64,000 bases of DNA from Bradyrhizobium ontarionense. Lineage in GTDB: Bacteria; Pseudomonadota; Alphaproteobacteria; Rhizobiales; Xanthobacteraceae. Location: positions 6,386,001-6,450,000 of the forward strand of contig NZ_CP088156.1 of assembly GCF_021088345.1 (NCBI RefSeq), written 5' to 3'. The notes beneath the pieces are model-generated. The model worked only from the letters and a program-made list of their open reading frames with translations. It ran no database searches and was not told the origin of the DNA. Positions 42,605 to 51,617 of the stretch are shown piece by piece. How positions within the stretch are numbered: position 1 is the first letter of the stretch; each line of letters opens with the position of its first letter. The translations under genes and the position numbers were made by a program.

Positions 42605-44701
42605 ATGAACGCCATCGCACGGCTGATCCGGCCGCGTAGCATTGCCGTCATCGGTGCGTCGGCCGATCCGGGCAAGACCTCGGGGCGGCCGGTGTCATTC
42701 CTGCAGAAGCACGGCTTCGCGGGCGAGATCTACCCCGTCAATCCGAAGGTCGACCGCATCGGCGATCTCATTTGCTATCCGGATATCGCGGCGCTGCCCG
42801 CCGTGCCGGATGTCGGGCTCGTGCTATTGGGCGCGGAGCGCGCGCACGTGGCGGTGCGCGAGCTTGCCAGGCGGGGTGCCGCCGCCGCCATCGTCCTCGC
42901 CAGCGGCTATGCGGAAAACGGCGAAGAGGGGGGGCGGCGACAGCACGAGCTTCTGGAAGCTGCCGGCGCGATGCGCATTCTCGGCCCCAATACGATCGGC
43001 CTCGTCAATCTGACCGACAAGATCGTGCTCTCGGCCTCGGGCGCACTGGCGACGGATCACCTCCCGGCCGGTCCGGTCGGGCTGGTCTCGCAGAGCGGCG
43101 GCATTCTCGGCGCGCTGCTGTCTCGCGCGGCGGCGCGCGGCATCGGGCTGTCGAAGCTCATCTCCACCAGCAACGAAGCCGATCTCGAGCTCTCGGATTT
43201 CATCGAATATCTTGCGGCTGACGACGCCACCAAGGTGATCGCCCTCTATGTCGAGGCGATCCGGCATCCGGACCGCTTTCGCGAGGCGGTGCAAAAGGCG
43301 CGTCAGGCCGGCAAGCCGGTGGTGGCCTTCAAGATCGGCCGGTCGGAGGCGGGCGCCCAGGCGGCCGTTTCCCACACCGGCGCGCTGGCTGGCTCGGACC
43401 GCATGTACGACGCGCTGTTCCGGCAGCTCGGTGTCATCCGCGCCAGGACGTTCGAGGAGCTGCTCGACATTCCCGCGGCGCTGGCGGCCGGGCGAAAGCT
43501 CGGCGGCAAGCGGGTGGCGATCCTGACGTCGACGGGCGGCGCTGGAACGATCGTCTCCGACAGCCTTGGCGTTGCCGGATTCGAGACGCCGGCGCCCGAC
43601 GCGGAGACCGCGGCTCAGCTCAGGTCGTTGCAATCGGGCTTCCATGCCAACCTCGATCGCAATCCGATCGATCTGACGCTGGCCGGCCTGCAGCCGGAGA
43701 TCCTGCGTGGTGCGATCCGCACCTTGCTGGCCAGCTCGTCCTATGACGCCCTGATCATCATCGCGGGATCGTCGGCGGTCGGCACGCCCGCGCTGCTCGC
43801 CGATGCCATCCGTGACTGCCTGGCGATGTCCGACAAGCCCGTCATCGCCTATGTCAGCCCGCATGCGCCGGAGGTCGGCGCCGTGCTCACCGCGCGTGGC
43901 GTGCCGGCCTATACGTCGGCGGAGAGCTGCGCGTCCGCGCTCTCCGGGCTGCTTCAGGCCGCCGAGTCGCCGCCGAGCGATATGGCCACATGCGCCGAGC
44001 GGCAGGTCGACACCAGCGATCTCCCGACGGGCTCGCTCGACGAGTCCAAGGCCAAGGCGCTGTTCGCGCGGTTCGGCATTCCCGCGGCCGCGGAGCGGAT
44101 CGTCGAAACCGCGGCGCAGGCCGAGGCGGCTGCGCGTGCGCTTGGCGGCAGGTTGGTGCTGAAGATTCTGTCCGCTGAGATCACGCATAAGAGCGACATC
44201 GGCGGTGTCGCCGTCAATCTGACGCCGGAGACGATCGGCGACCGGCTGACCACGATGGCGATCGACGTGGAAGCCGCAACCGGCCGGCGGCCGCGGCGCT
44301 TCCTCGTGCAGGCGATGGTGTCGGGCGGCACGGAGCTGATCCTGGGGCTGCATCGCGATCCGCTCGGGACTGCGGTTCTGCTCGGCATGGGCGGTGTCAC
44401 CGCGGAGCTCTTCAACGATACGACCATGCGCCTGCTGCCGCCGACGGGCGGGCTGAGCCGGGCCGAGGCCCGTGCGATGCTGCATGACCTGATCACCTGG
44501 CCGCTGCTGGACGGATTTCGGGGGCGCCCGAAAGCCGACGTGGAGGCCCTCGTCTCGGCCATCGTGGATTTCTCCTTCATGGCGGCGCAGCTCGGCGACC
44601 GCCTGATCGAGGCCGAGATCAACCCGGTCTTCGTCCTGCCGGAAGGCCAGGGGGTCTGCGCGGCGGATGGCGTCGTGGTGCTGGCGTCCGCCGGCGGCTG
44701 A
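42605..44701 (+). CDS. NDP-forming acyl-CoA synthetase (acetate-CoA ligase type)
   Basis: A 698-residue fusion with the domain order CoA-binding (1-130, SIAVIGASADPGKTSGRP), ligase-CoA domains (150-460, GPVGLVSQSGGILGALL and GGKRVAILTSTGGAGTIVSD) and ATP-grasp (480-698, LDESKAKALFARFGIP and LVLKILSAEITHKSDIGG). The phosphorylated histidine is likely His in AAVSHTGALAGS. Such enzymes interconvert acyl-CoA and acid plus ATP without pyrophosphate release. The frame upstream overlaps the hydratase gene; ATG 42605 follows that stop by four bases. It likely activates, or recovers energy from, the product of the pathway. Confidence 0.92.
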   Translation: MNAIARLIRPRSIAVIGASADPGKTSGRPVSFLQKHGFAGEIYPVNPKVDRIGDLICYPDIAALPAVPDVGLVLLGAERAHVAVRELARRGAAAAIVLASGYAENGEEGGRRQHELLEAAGAMRILGPNTIGLVNLTDKIVLSASGALATDHLPAGPVGLVSQSGGILGALLSRAAARGIGLSKLISTSNEADLELSDFIEYLAADDATKVIALYVEAIRHPDRFREAVQKARQAGKPVVAFKIGRSEAGAQAAVSHTGALAGSDRMYDALFRQLGVIRARTFEELLDIPAALAAGRKLGGKRVAILTSTGGAGTIVSDSLGVAGFETPAPDAETAAQLRSLQSGFHANLDRNPIDLTLAGLQPEILRGAIRTLLASSSYDALIIIAGSSAVGTPALLADAIRDCLAMSDKPVIAYVSPHAPEVGAVLTARGVPAYTSAESCASALSGLLQAAESPPSDMATCAERQVDTSDLPTGSLDESKAKALFARFGIPAAAERIVETAAQAEAAARALGGRLVLKILSAEITHKSDIGGVAVNLTPETIGDRLTTMAIDVEAATGRRPRRFLVQAMVSGGTELILGLHRDPLGTAVLLGMGGVTAELFNDTTMRLLPPTGGLSRAEARAMLHDLITWPLLDGFRGRPKADVEALVSAIVDFSFMAAQLGDRLIEAEINPVFVLPEGQGVCAADGVVVLASAGG

Positions 44702-44835
44702 GCAGACTGGATCGCTTCTCGGCGGCGGCACTGAAGGTCGCGAATGAGAACAGGAATCCGACGATCGCCGACAAAAGCCGGCCGGTCGTCGGCAATCAAA
44801 CAAACAAGATCAAATAACCAAAATGGAGGATACGC

Positions 44836-46332
44836 ATGTCGACGCTGGTTCATGCTGCGTCCGAAACAACAGGGGCTTCCACCAGGAAACTTCTGACCGT
44901 GCTGATCGGTCTCGCCATCATGGCGGCCATCGTCTTGGCGCCGGCGCCGGCGGGCCTGTCGCCGGCAGGCCAGCGCGTCATCGCGGTGATGACCTTCGTG
45001 GTGCTGATGTGGATCACCGAGGCGATCCCCTACGGCGTCAGCGCGGTCGCGCTGGTGCTGCTGCTGATCCTCGCACTCGGCTTCTCGCCGGCCGGAAGCG
45101 ACCCGGGGGCCATTCTTGGAACAGCAAAGGCCATACCCCTTGCGCTCAGCGGCTTTTCCAACGGCGGCTGGCTGTTCGTTGCGGCAGGTCTGGCGATGGC
45201 TGCAGCGATCACGAGCACGGGGCTGGAGAAGCGCGTGGCCTATCTGATCTTGAGGCTCGTCGGCGCAAACACCCACGCCATCATGCTCGGCATCATTCTC
45301 ACCGCCTTCGCGCTGACGTTCTTCATCCCGTCTGTGATCGCGCGTGCGGCAACCCTGGTTCCGATCGTGATCGGCCTGATCGAGGCATTCGGTCTGCCGC
45401 GCGATAGCCAGATCGGCAAGGCGATGCTTCTTCTCGCCGGCATCCTTCCATCGGTGACCGGCGTCGGCGTTCTCACCGGCGCGGCGCCCAATCCCGTGAT
45501 GGTCAATTTCCTGACCGGAGCCGGTCAGCCGCAGCTCGGCTATCTCGACTGGCTGATCGATCTGTTTCCCTACACGGTGGTGTTTTCCGTCGGCCTGTAC
45601 GTCCTGGCCACGCGGCTGTTCAAGTTCGAGTTCTCGGAAATGCCCGGAGGCAGCGGCTACATCGCGGCCCGTCTCGCCGAGCTGGGGCCGATGTCGACGG
45701 CCGAGAAGAGGGCGTCGGTCATCATGACGCTGACGATCGTGCTTTGGGCAACGGACAAGATCCATCACGTCGAGGCGTCCGCCATCTCGGCGCTCTGCGT
45801 CCTGCTGCTCGTCATGCCGGGGGTCGGGGTCACTACCTGCAACGATCTCTACAAGCGGATCGACTGGAACTCGATCCTTCTGTTCGGTGCAGGAATTTCG
45901 ATGGCTGAGATGTTGACCAGGACCGGCGGAGCGGCGTGGCTCGCCAAGGTCGCCTTCGTCGAGTCCGGAATGGGAGGCTTGTCGGTGACGGCGCTGGCGA
46001 TCATGATCTACGTCGTCGTGTTCTTCGTGCGCTTCTGCTTCACCAGCATCACGTCGTGCCTCACGGCAATCACGCCCGCGATCATCGGCTTCCTGGTGTC
46101 TCTGCACAATCCGGATATTCCCATCACCGGGATCGTTCTTGGTGTTGCCCTCATTGCCCAATGCCTGGCCATCATTCCAGTGACGTCTGCCCCCGCCATG
46201 ATCGCCTACGGCACCGGAGGCTTCACGACCCGCGACATGATGCGGCTCGGACTCCCGCTCGCCGTGATCATGTACGGCCTGATCGTGCTGTTCATGTTCA
46301 CTTACTGGCCGCTGGTGGGTCTCTGGAAGTGA
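44836..46332 (+). CDS. SLC13/DASS-family anion (dicarboxylate) transporter
   Basis: A 498-residue inner-membrane protein with about eleven helices and a good site (TGGAGGATACGC). Family landmarks are FVVLMWITEAIPYGVSAVAL, the first re-entrant segment LSGFSNGGWLFVAAGLAM, GVLTGAAPNPVMVNF, which resembles the Ser-Asn-Thr ligand motif in altered form, and FTSITSCLTAITPAIIGFL in the second half. The family takes up dicarboxylates, citrate or sulfate with sodium. Here it is the uptake gene of the IclR module. The altered ligand motifs leave its substrate open. Confidence 0.85.
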   Translation: MSTLVHAASETTGASTRKLLTVLIGLAIMAAIVLAPAPAGLSPAGQRVIAVMTFVVLMWITEAIPYGVSAVALVLLLILALGFSPAGSDPGAILGTAKAIPLALSGFSNGGWLFVAAGLAMAAAITSTGLEKRVAYLILRLVGANTHAIMLGIILTAFALTFFIPSVIARAATLVPIVIGLIEAFGLPRDSQIGKAMLLLAGILPSVTGVGVLTGAAPNPVMVNFLTGAGQPQLGYLDWLIDLFPYTVVFSVGLYVLATRLFKFEFSEMPGGSGYIAARLAELGPMSTAEKRASVIMTLTIVLWATDKIHHVEASAISALCVLLLVMPGVGVTTCNDLYKRIDWNSILLFGAGISMAEMLTRTGGAAWLAKVAFVESGMGGLSVTALAIMIYVVVFFVRFCFTSITSCLTAITPAIIGFLVSLHNPDIPITGIVLGVALIAQCLAIIPVTSAPAMIAYGTGGFTTRDMMRLGLPLAVIMYGLIVLFMFTYWPLVGLWK

Positions 46333-46389
46333 AGGGCGCGGGGCAATATGATCTGTAGCTTGCGCCCGAGCAGATAGAGGAAGCTCAAC

Positions 46390-47523
46390 ATGAGAAGAAT
46401 TTCGTTGATCGCGACCGGCTCGTGGCTGCTCGCCTTCGCATCACTTGCGCTGGCGCAGGCCCCAGTCAGGCTTCCGACCGTGGCCGCCGAGCGCGCCTTC
46501 TTCTATGTCGGCGGCCGCTACGTTGGGGAGCCCGGCAAGGAGCTCATGCGGGGCCAGATGTATGTGGAGTATCTGGCGCCGAAGACGATCACGCAGAAAT
46601 ACCCGCTGGTCCTGATTCACGGCGCAATGCAGACGGCGACCAACTGGATGATGACTCCGGACGGCCGGGAGGGCTGGGCGGAGTATTTCCTCGAGCAAGG
46701 CTACGCCGTCTACCTGGTCGATCAACCCGCGCGTGGCCGTTCGGCCTGGCATCCGAACGTTGACGGCGCCTTGCGGAACTTCACTGCCTCGCAGCTGGAG
46801 CGGCAATTCACAGCGTCCGAACGCTTCAACCAGTGGCCGCAGGCGACCAAGCACACGCAGTGGCCGGGTTCGGGCGAGGGCAAGGGGCGCATGGGCGATC
46901 CCATCTTCGATGCGTTCTATGCCACTCAGGTCGACTCGCTGGCGAGTGACGAGGAGACGCAGAGCCTGATGCAATCTGCCGGCGCCGCACTGCTCGACCG
47001 GATCGGTCCGGCGATCCTGCTGACCCATTCGCAGGCCGGGCCGCTCGGCTGGGCCATCGCGGAGGCGCGGCCGGCCCTGGTCAAGGCGATCGTCGCCGTC
47101 GAGCCAAGCGGTCCTCCGTTCGAGAACGCCGTGACCAGCACCAACAAGGCGAGAGCATGGGGCGTGACCGACATTCCCATGACCTACGATCCTCCGATCT
47201 CCGCCGCGTCCGAGCTACGCACCGTGAAGCAGCCGCAGCCCGATGCTCCCGATCTCACGGCTTGCATCCTGCAGGCGGAGCCGGCGCGAAAATTGAAGAA
47301 CCTGATGGGGCGGCCGACGCTCGTCGTCACCGCCGAAGCGTCCTACCACGCGGTGTACGACCAATGCACGGCGGGATATCTGGAGCAGGCCGGTGTCTCC
47401 GTTCAGACCATGCGGCTGGGGGATCGTGGCATCCACGGCAATGGCCACATGGTGATGCTTGAGCTCAACAATCTCGACATCGCGGCCGCATTGGCGGCCT
47501 GGTTGAGGGAGAACGTGAAATAG
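46390..47523 (+). CDS. Secreted alpha/beta hydrolase
   Basis: A 377-residue exported esterase-like protein. The signal peptide MRRISLIATGSWLLAFASLALA is clear. VLIHGAMQTATNWMMTPDGREGW forms the oxyanion region; VYLVDQPARGRSAWH is the second strand; the nucleophile is Ser in LLTHSQAGPLGWA, with Thr-His in place of Gly at the elbow's first positions. The catalytic histidine is probably in GDRGIHGNGHMVML. It likely cleaves an ester in the periplasm, producing an acid that the upstream transporter could import. That order of events is inference. Confidence 0.87.
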   Translation: MRRISLIATGSWLLAFASLALAQAPVRLPTVAAERAFFYVGGRYVGEPGKELMRGQMYVEYLAPKTITQKYPLVLIHGAMQTATNWMMTPDGREGWAEYFLEQGYAVYLVDQPARGRSAWHPNVDGALRNFTASQLERQFTASERFNQWPQATKHTQWPGSGEGKGRMGDPIFDAFYATQVDSLASDEETQSLMQSAGAALLDRIGPAILLTHSQAGPLGWAIAEARPALVKAIVAVEPSGPPFENAVTSTNKARAWGVTDIPMTYDPPISAASELRTVKQPQPDAPDLTACILQAEPARKLKNLMGRPTLVVTAEASYHAVYDQCTAGYLEQAGVSVQTMRLGDRGIHGNGHMVMLELNNLDIAAALAAWLRENVK

Positions 47524-47575
47524 CGCCCGCCGCCGTCCCGGGTGGATCTGTCCGGCGACGACGATCGTCGCTGTG

Positions 47576-48352
47576 CTACGGCAGGTCCAGCCCGCTCTTC
47601 TGCATCGACTCCGTCGCAGCTGGTGACGTCAGATAGGCAAGAAATTGCTTTGCGACGTCCACGCTGGCCGCTTTGGACGACACGGCGGCTGACACGACGC
47701 TCTTCTTCTGCAGATCGTCGGGCAGCGGTCCAACGACAATGATTCCCGGCTCCAGCCGCAGCTCGCTGATCTGCTGGAGACCGAGCTCGACCTCGCCGCT
47801 GGCGATGGCTTCTCCAACAAACTTGCGGCCCAGTATGACGTGGCTCTTGCCCGCAACCTGGTCGGCGATGCCGAGCTTCTTGAGCAGGACATTGGCAACA
47901 TACGTCCCGCTGGCTCCCTCGGAATAGCCGATCGACGTCGCATCGAGGAGTGCCTGGCGAAGCGCTGCTTCCGTCGAGATGTCCGGTAGCCTGTGCCCGG
48001 CTTTCACCGCAACGCCGATCTTGGACACGGCGACGTCCTTGCGCTCGACCGGGGCGAAGTATCCGCCCTTGATCAACTCATCCATCCCGGTGTTGACCAT
48101 GATCAGCACGTCGACATGCTCGCCGTTCTTCACACGGACCTGGCTGGCTTCGGGGGAATTGCCTGATGACGGTCCCCAGGACATCGTGATCCTGTGACCG
48201 GTCTCGCGCTCGAAGCTGCTCGCGATCTCTGTGAACGATCCTTTCAGGATGCCGGTGGTCAGGATCTTGAGCTCGTCGGCATCAGCCGTCGCCATTGGCA
48301 TCGACAGCAGCGCAGCGCACGCGAGCGCACGGACCGCAAATGAATGGATCAT
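47576..48352 (-). CDS. ModA-like periplasmic substrate-binding protein
   Basis: A 258-residue extracellular binding protein of the molybdate/tungstate-binding (ModA, PBP II) class with signal peptide ending TADA. It shows LKILTTGILKGSFTEIASSFERETGH, then HVDVLIMVNTGMDELIKGGYF, SIGYSEGASGTYVANVLLKKLG and VELGLQQISELRLEPGIIVVGPLP. Oxyanion residues of true ModA (Ser in the first loop) are replaced by Thr-Gly, so an organic ligand is possible. No permease or ATPase is adjacent. It converges on the hydrolase gene, and a half-palindrome like the IclR operator lies 76 bp upstream. Confidence 0.85.
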   Translation of the reverse strand: MIHSFAVRALACAALLSMPMATADADELKILTTGILKGSFTEIASSFERETGHRITMSWGPSSGNSPEASQVRVKNGEHVDVLIMVNTGMDELIKGGYFAPVERKDVAVSKIGVAVKAGHRLPDISTEAALRQALLDATSIGYSEGASGTYVANVLLKKLGIADQVAGKSHVILGRKFVGEAIASGEVELGLQQISELRLEPGIIVVGPLPDDLQKKSVVSAAVSSKAASVDVAKQFLAYLTSPAATESMQKSGLDLP

Positions 48353-48427
48353 GAGTGTTGTACCTCCCCGGTTCAGTTATCTCTTTGCCGGGAGGTTACC
48401 AGGGTGCCCGAAATTGTAACGGGGCAA

Positions 48428-48444
48428 TTTTCACTTAGTGGAAT
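48428..48444. promoter_or_regulatory. Second copy of the IclR-type palindrome core
   Basis: TTTTCACT-T-AGTGGAAT. The right arm is identical to the inner right arm of the palindrome at 41481-41509 and the left arm matches at six of eight positions. It lies 76-92 bp upstream of the ModA-like start, in the position of an operator. Confidence 0.55.
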
Positions 48445-48621
48445 TTTGTCAAAGGGTGTCGTGAGTCTAATTGGTAGAGCAACAGCTACGAAGCGTCACA
48501 GCGGCTTCGGTGGCTGCGACGTCGCGGGATCCGTGCTCACTTTCGCGCTGGCTCGAGCCGGGGCGCGCGATGGCGCGGCGCGGCGTCGATCCGGGATCCA
48601 TAACCACAGGATGACGTGGTT

Positions 48622-48811
48622 AGCGTCGATCGCGACGGCGCTTCTGTCGTCGAGCCACGACGGAAGCCGCCGATCGAGCCATTTGGGGTATTCGTGAAAA
48701 ATCATTGAGAAGAAGCCGACGACTGGGGGAGAGGCAGCCCAAGGCAATGCCACTGAGTAGGCATTCGCTGCGTAGCTCTCCAAAAAGCCCGGCGAGGCGC
48801 TCGGGCCGAAG
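48622..48811 (-). pseudogene. Broken N-terminal copy of the 49168 gene family
   Basis: On the minus strand PERLAGLF (48805-48782) continues after a frameshift near 48783 as SVALPWAASPPVVGFFSMIF and LPSWLDDRSAVAIDA. These align with residues 57-113 of the intact gene at 49168-50007 (PERLVGLW, ASPWSVFPPAIGFFSVVF, LPSWLDDRSAVAIDA). After the last matching codon the frame enters a fragment of repeat family B (CATCCTGTGGTTATGGATCC) instead of the rest of the gene. So this is a decayed fragment in inverted orientation, truncated at both ends. Confidence 0.75.
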
Positions 48812-48838
48812 CGTGGCCGCGCCGACTCTCACCACAGC

Positions 48839-48997
48839 TGTACGGCGCTGCCCGACCCTGCAGGTATCTTCTCCGGCCTCGACGGCAACACGCGCCGCGC
48901 GATCGACATTCACGCGGGTGACGAGATCGACGCGGCCACATTCAAGGCATTGATCCTGGCCGCAGTGGCGCTACACATGGCGAAGGTGAAGCGGTAG
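48839..48997 (+). pseudogene. Possible remnant of a DUF1801-like gene
   Basis: A frame without its own start runs PAGIFSGLDGNTRRAIDIHA, GDEIDAATFKALILAAVALH and MAKVKR to a stop at 48995. The pattern of a basic strand followed by Asp-Ala-Ala-x-Leu-Lys-Ala-Leu-Ile resembles the C-terminal end of DUF1801-type small proteins. Only about 50 residues remain, and nothing upstream completes the gene. Confidence 0.3.
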
Positions 48998-49167
48998 CCC
49001 GAGCTATCGCGATGGCGTCGAGGGTGACCTCGTCCGCTTCAACGGCGTGGAGATGATTTTTCACGGAGGCCAGGCCGTATACGGGCTGCACCAAGGTGGA
49101 GGCGTGATAGAGCGGGGCGCCTGCGCGGATCTCTGCTGCAGCTCATGAGGAAGTCCGAGGGGGCGTC

Positions 49168-50007
49168 GTGATCAACATTGCTGTCCTGGTCTTGATCCTT
49201 GCCGTTGTGATGGTCTTCATCTGGCGTCGGCCGATCGGCCAGCTTCCTGCCTCGAAGTCGGAAGATCGCGTCCTGGAGTCCGTCGCGGCAGCGGAAGACG
49301 ACGAGCTGATGCTGTTCTACCACAAGGACCCCCAGCCCGAGCGTCTCGTTGGGCTTTGGGCCAGATGGGCCGGACATGCCTACAAAGCCGCATCGCCCTG
49401 GAGCGTTTTCCCGCCGGCGATCGGCTTCTTCTCGGTCGTCTTTCGCGAGCATCCAGAATGGATCGAACGCCTGCTTCCGTCCTGGCTCGACGACAGGAGC
49501 GCCGTCGCAATTGATGCGGCTCTGGCGCTCTCAGGGAACTCCGCGATCCGACAGCAGATGCAGGCGCGTTTCGCGAAGTCCGGCGCGAACCAGATGTTGA
49601 AGGACGAACTGGGTGCGTTGCCGTCGGAGGCGTTGGATATCCAGATCGCAACGCCGACGCATCTCGACATCTTATGGGGCGCATTTTTTGCCAGCGGCGA
49701 CGAGCGCTACGTTCGACGAATCATCGAATTTCTGGCTCAGACCGCCGACCGCTCCGAGCTGATTGCCATCGACATTGCCAATGTTAACCTCGCAATGGCG
49801 GGCGGTCCAAACGAGATCATAGGCCAGTTGAAGGAGAAGTATGCTCAGTCGTTCGCCGGCACGATCGCATACGCAGCAACCGCCGCCTGGGCGCTCGGAG
49901 CCAACGCAACGCGTCACGAAAAAGTAGCCCATGCCATAGAGGCCTACATGTCCGAGCACCCTGCTACACACACGACGAAGGTCTTGTCGGTGATCGGGCC
50001 TCGCTAG
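49168..50007 (+). CDS. Intact member of an unnamed membrane-anchored family
   Basis: A 279-residue protein with GTG start and GAGGGGG upstream. One N-terminal helix (INIAVLVLILAVVMVFIW) anchors it; the rest is helical and soluble. Recognisable blocks are PERLVGLWARWAGHAYKAAS, GFFSVVFREHPEWIERLLPS, HLDILWGAFFASGDERYVRR and ATAAWALGANATRHEKVAHA. The WGAFFASGD segment recurs in hypothetical proteins I remember from several proteobacteria, but without a function. Two fragments of the same family lie at 48622-48811 and 51618-51893, so this 3-kb stretch has seen duplication and loss. Confidence 0.8.
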   Translation: MINIAVLVLILAVVMVFIWRRPIGQLPASKSEDRVLESVAAAEDDELMLFYHKDPQPERLVGLWARWAGHAYKAASPWSVFPPAIGFFSVVFREHPEWIERLLPSWLDDRSAVAIDAALALSGNSAIRQQMQARFAKSGANQMLKDELGALPSEALDIQIATPTHLDILWGAFFASGDERYVRRIIEFLAQTADRSELIAIDIANVNLAMAGGPNEIIGQLKEKYAQSFAGTIAYAATAAWALGANATRHEKVAHAIEAYMSEHPATHTTKVLSVIGPR

Positions 50008-50231
50008 CGTAAAGATCGTTGGTCGGTTGCGCTTCGCCGGGAAACAGGATAGGTAGCTCCTTCCCAACTTCAACACAGGAGGCGACGATGTCCAGACTCA
50101 CGCGCTTCCCGGGCTCGCTGCGCGATCATTGACGCGGCCGACCGGGATGATTGTCCCGGATACGATTTGACACTTTCCCCTCTCGTCGAAAAGCCCGCGG
50201 CCCTCGTGGCCTGCGCCTGAACCGTCGTGTC

Positions 50232-51362
50232 ATGACATCAAATCTCTTGCTGACTCCCCGCCGGGAGCCGGAGCGTTTCGACCTGCACGAACGCCGGCTG
50301 CGGCGCTACACGTGTCGTTTCCAATCCCGCGTGCGCGCGCTGGCCATGCGCCACTCGCACATCGCGGATCTGGCTCTCAGCTTTCCGGCGCTATTGTTCG
50401 CGCTCGCGGCGCCGCGGCGCGGGTTCGATCCCGAACCGGTGCTCGCTTGCGTGATCGCAGGCCGTCCACTTGCGGAGGCGGCGGCCGCGGCGGGCTTGCC
50501 GATGTGGTTGCGCAAGCTGCCGCCGGAGGCGTTCGTCCGTCCGATCGATCCACTGCCGGACGGCGAGCTGTTCCGGCGGCAGATCGGCAACCATCTGCCG
50601 CGCTCGCCGAAGCTGATGCCGAGGTGGCTGCAGCTCGTTTCCGAAATGGCTGCGCTTGCGCATGAGCCGGCCGCCGTGTGGATCGCCCGTGAGTTTGTTG
50701 GCGCGCCGCGAGCGCCGAAGCTCGCTCGCATGCATCTGCTGGGTCTGTGGATCTGGTTCTCCAGTCAGCCTACCACATCGGCCTACGAACTCGTCGAAAA
50801 ACCGTGGACGCCGGACATGAAGCTCGACGCCGCCGTCGCGGCAGCGGGCGCCTGGCGAGAAATGGCCGAGCTGCATCTCAATCTTGGCCGGCAGCCGATC
50901 CGCGACATGTGGCTCAATCCGGGTCGTGTCGGCGACTATGAGTTCCGGCCGATCGATGGCATGCCTGCGGTCAAGGAGGAGGCGGCGGCCATGCGCAATT
51001 GTGTCCGCCTCTACGGTGAGGACATCGCCCTCAACCGCTCGCGGCTATGGAGTGTTCGGCGCGGCGGCGAACGCGTCGCGACGCTCGAGGTCGCCGTCCG
51101 CCGTCGTGATCCCTTGTTGAACATCGTCCAGCTCGAGGCCGCTGGGAACAAGGCCGTCTCGCGCGAGCTGTGGTGGGTCGCGCGGCGCTGGCTGCACCTG
51201 CACGATCTGCCGCGCATCGAGACGGGCGAGGTGCGCTGGGACAAGGCGCCTTTCGACGGCGCCACTTGGCGTGGGCTGTGGCGGCCCTATTGGCTCGCCA
51301 AGCGCCGCATTCCCAAGTGGCTCCCGCTCGCGCCATCGCGTAGGGCGCTGGAGGCATTGTGA
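50232..51362 (+). CDS. PcfJ-like protein
   Basis: A 376-residue protein starting at ATG 50232; the frame is open to TTG 50151. The N-terminal 240 residues are helical and Arg/Trp-rich. Residues about 255-330 carry the PcfJ pattern: EAAAMRNCVRLYGEDIALNR, LWSVRRGGERVATLEVAVRR and NIVQLEAAGNKAVSRELWWV, that is a Met-x-x-Cys-Val turn followed by paired strands and Gln-x-x-Gly-x-x-Asn. PcfJ was named on an enterococcal conjugative plasmid, and homologues occur on phages and plasmids; its biochemistry is unclear. No conjugation genes are near, so it is an isolated gene in an accessory region. Confidence 0.7.
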   Translation: MTSNLLLTPRREPERFDLHERRLRRYTCRFQSRVRALAMRHSHIADLALSFPALLFALAAPRRGFDPEPVLACVIAGRPLAEAAAAAGLPMWLRKLPPEAFVRPIDPLPDGELFRRQIGNHLPRSPKLMPRWLQLVSEMAALAHEPAAVWIAREFVGAPRAPKLARMHLLGLWIWFSSQPTTSAYELVEKPWTPDMKLDAAVAAAGAWREMAELHLNLGRQPIRDMWLNPGRVGDYEFRPIDGMPAVKEEAAAMRNCVRLYGEDIALNRSRLWSVRRGGERVATLEVAVRRRDPLLNIVQLEAAGNKAVSRELWWVARRWLHLHDLPRIETGEVRWDKAPFDGATWRGLWRPYWLAKRRIPKWLPLAPSRRALEAL

Positions 51363-51617
51363 CGTGGTTGGTTCGTGCTTAGACCCTTGCGCGGCAGTCT
51401 CGGTGTCGTGCTCGCCAAGCGCCGACCCGCAGACGGACGATGCGCACATAACTGACGTTAGCAGTTATTCGCCAGCGATCGAGTTTGGAGTGTGTACGCT
51501 GGCAGTGTCATTTTGGTTGTGTGTCTGCTCGGTTGCTACCGCGCGTGCGTTGGCGATTGCCGCCTAGGAGACGCTTAGAAGGTCGTGATCGAGCGTCACT
51601 CCGGCTCATCTCGACCT

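Noticed and set aside
43954..46161. 735-residue minus-strand frame opposite the SLC13 transporter
   Set aside because: Same antisense effect; no start signal or family motif.
48462..48540. Complete tRNA gene
   Set aside because: Only a D-arm-like run is found; no anticodon loop, T-arm or acceptor stem pairing follows.
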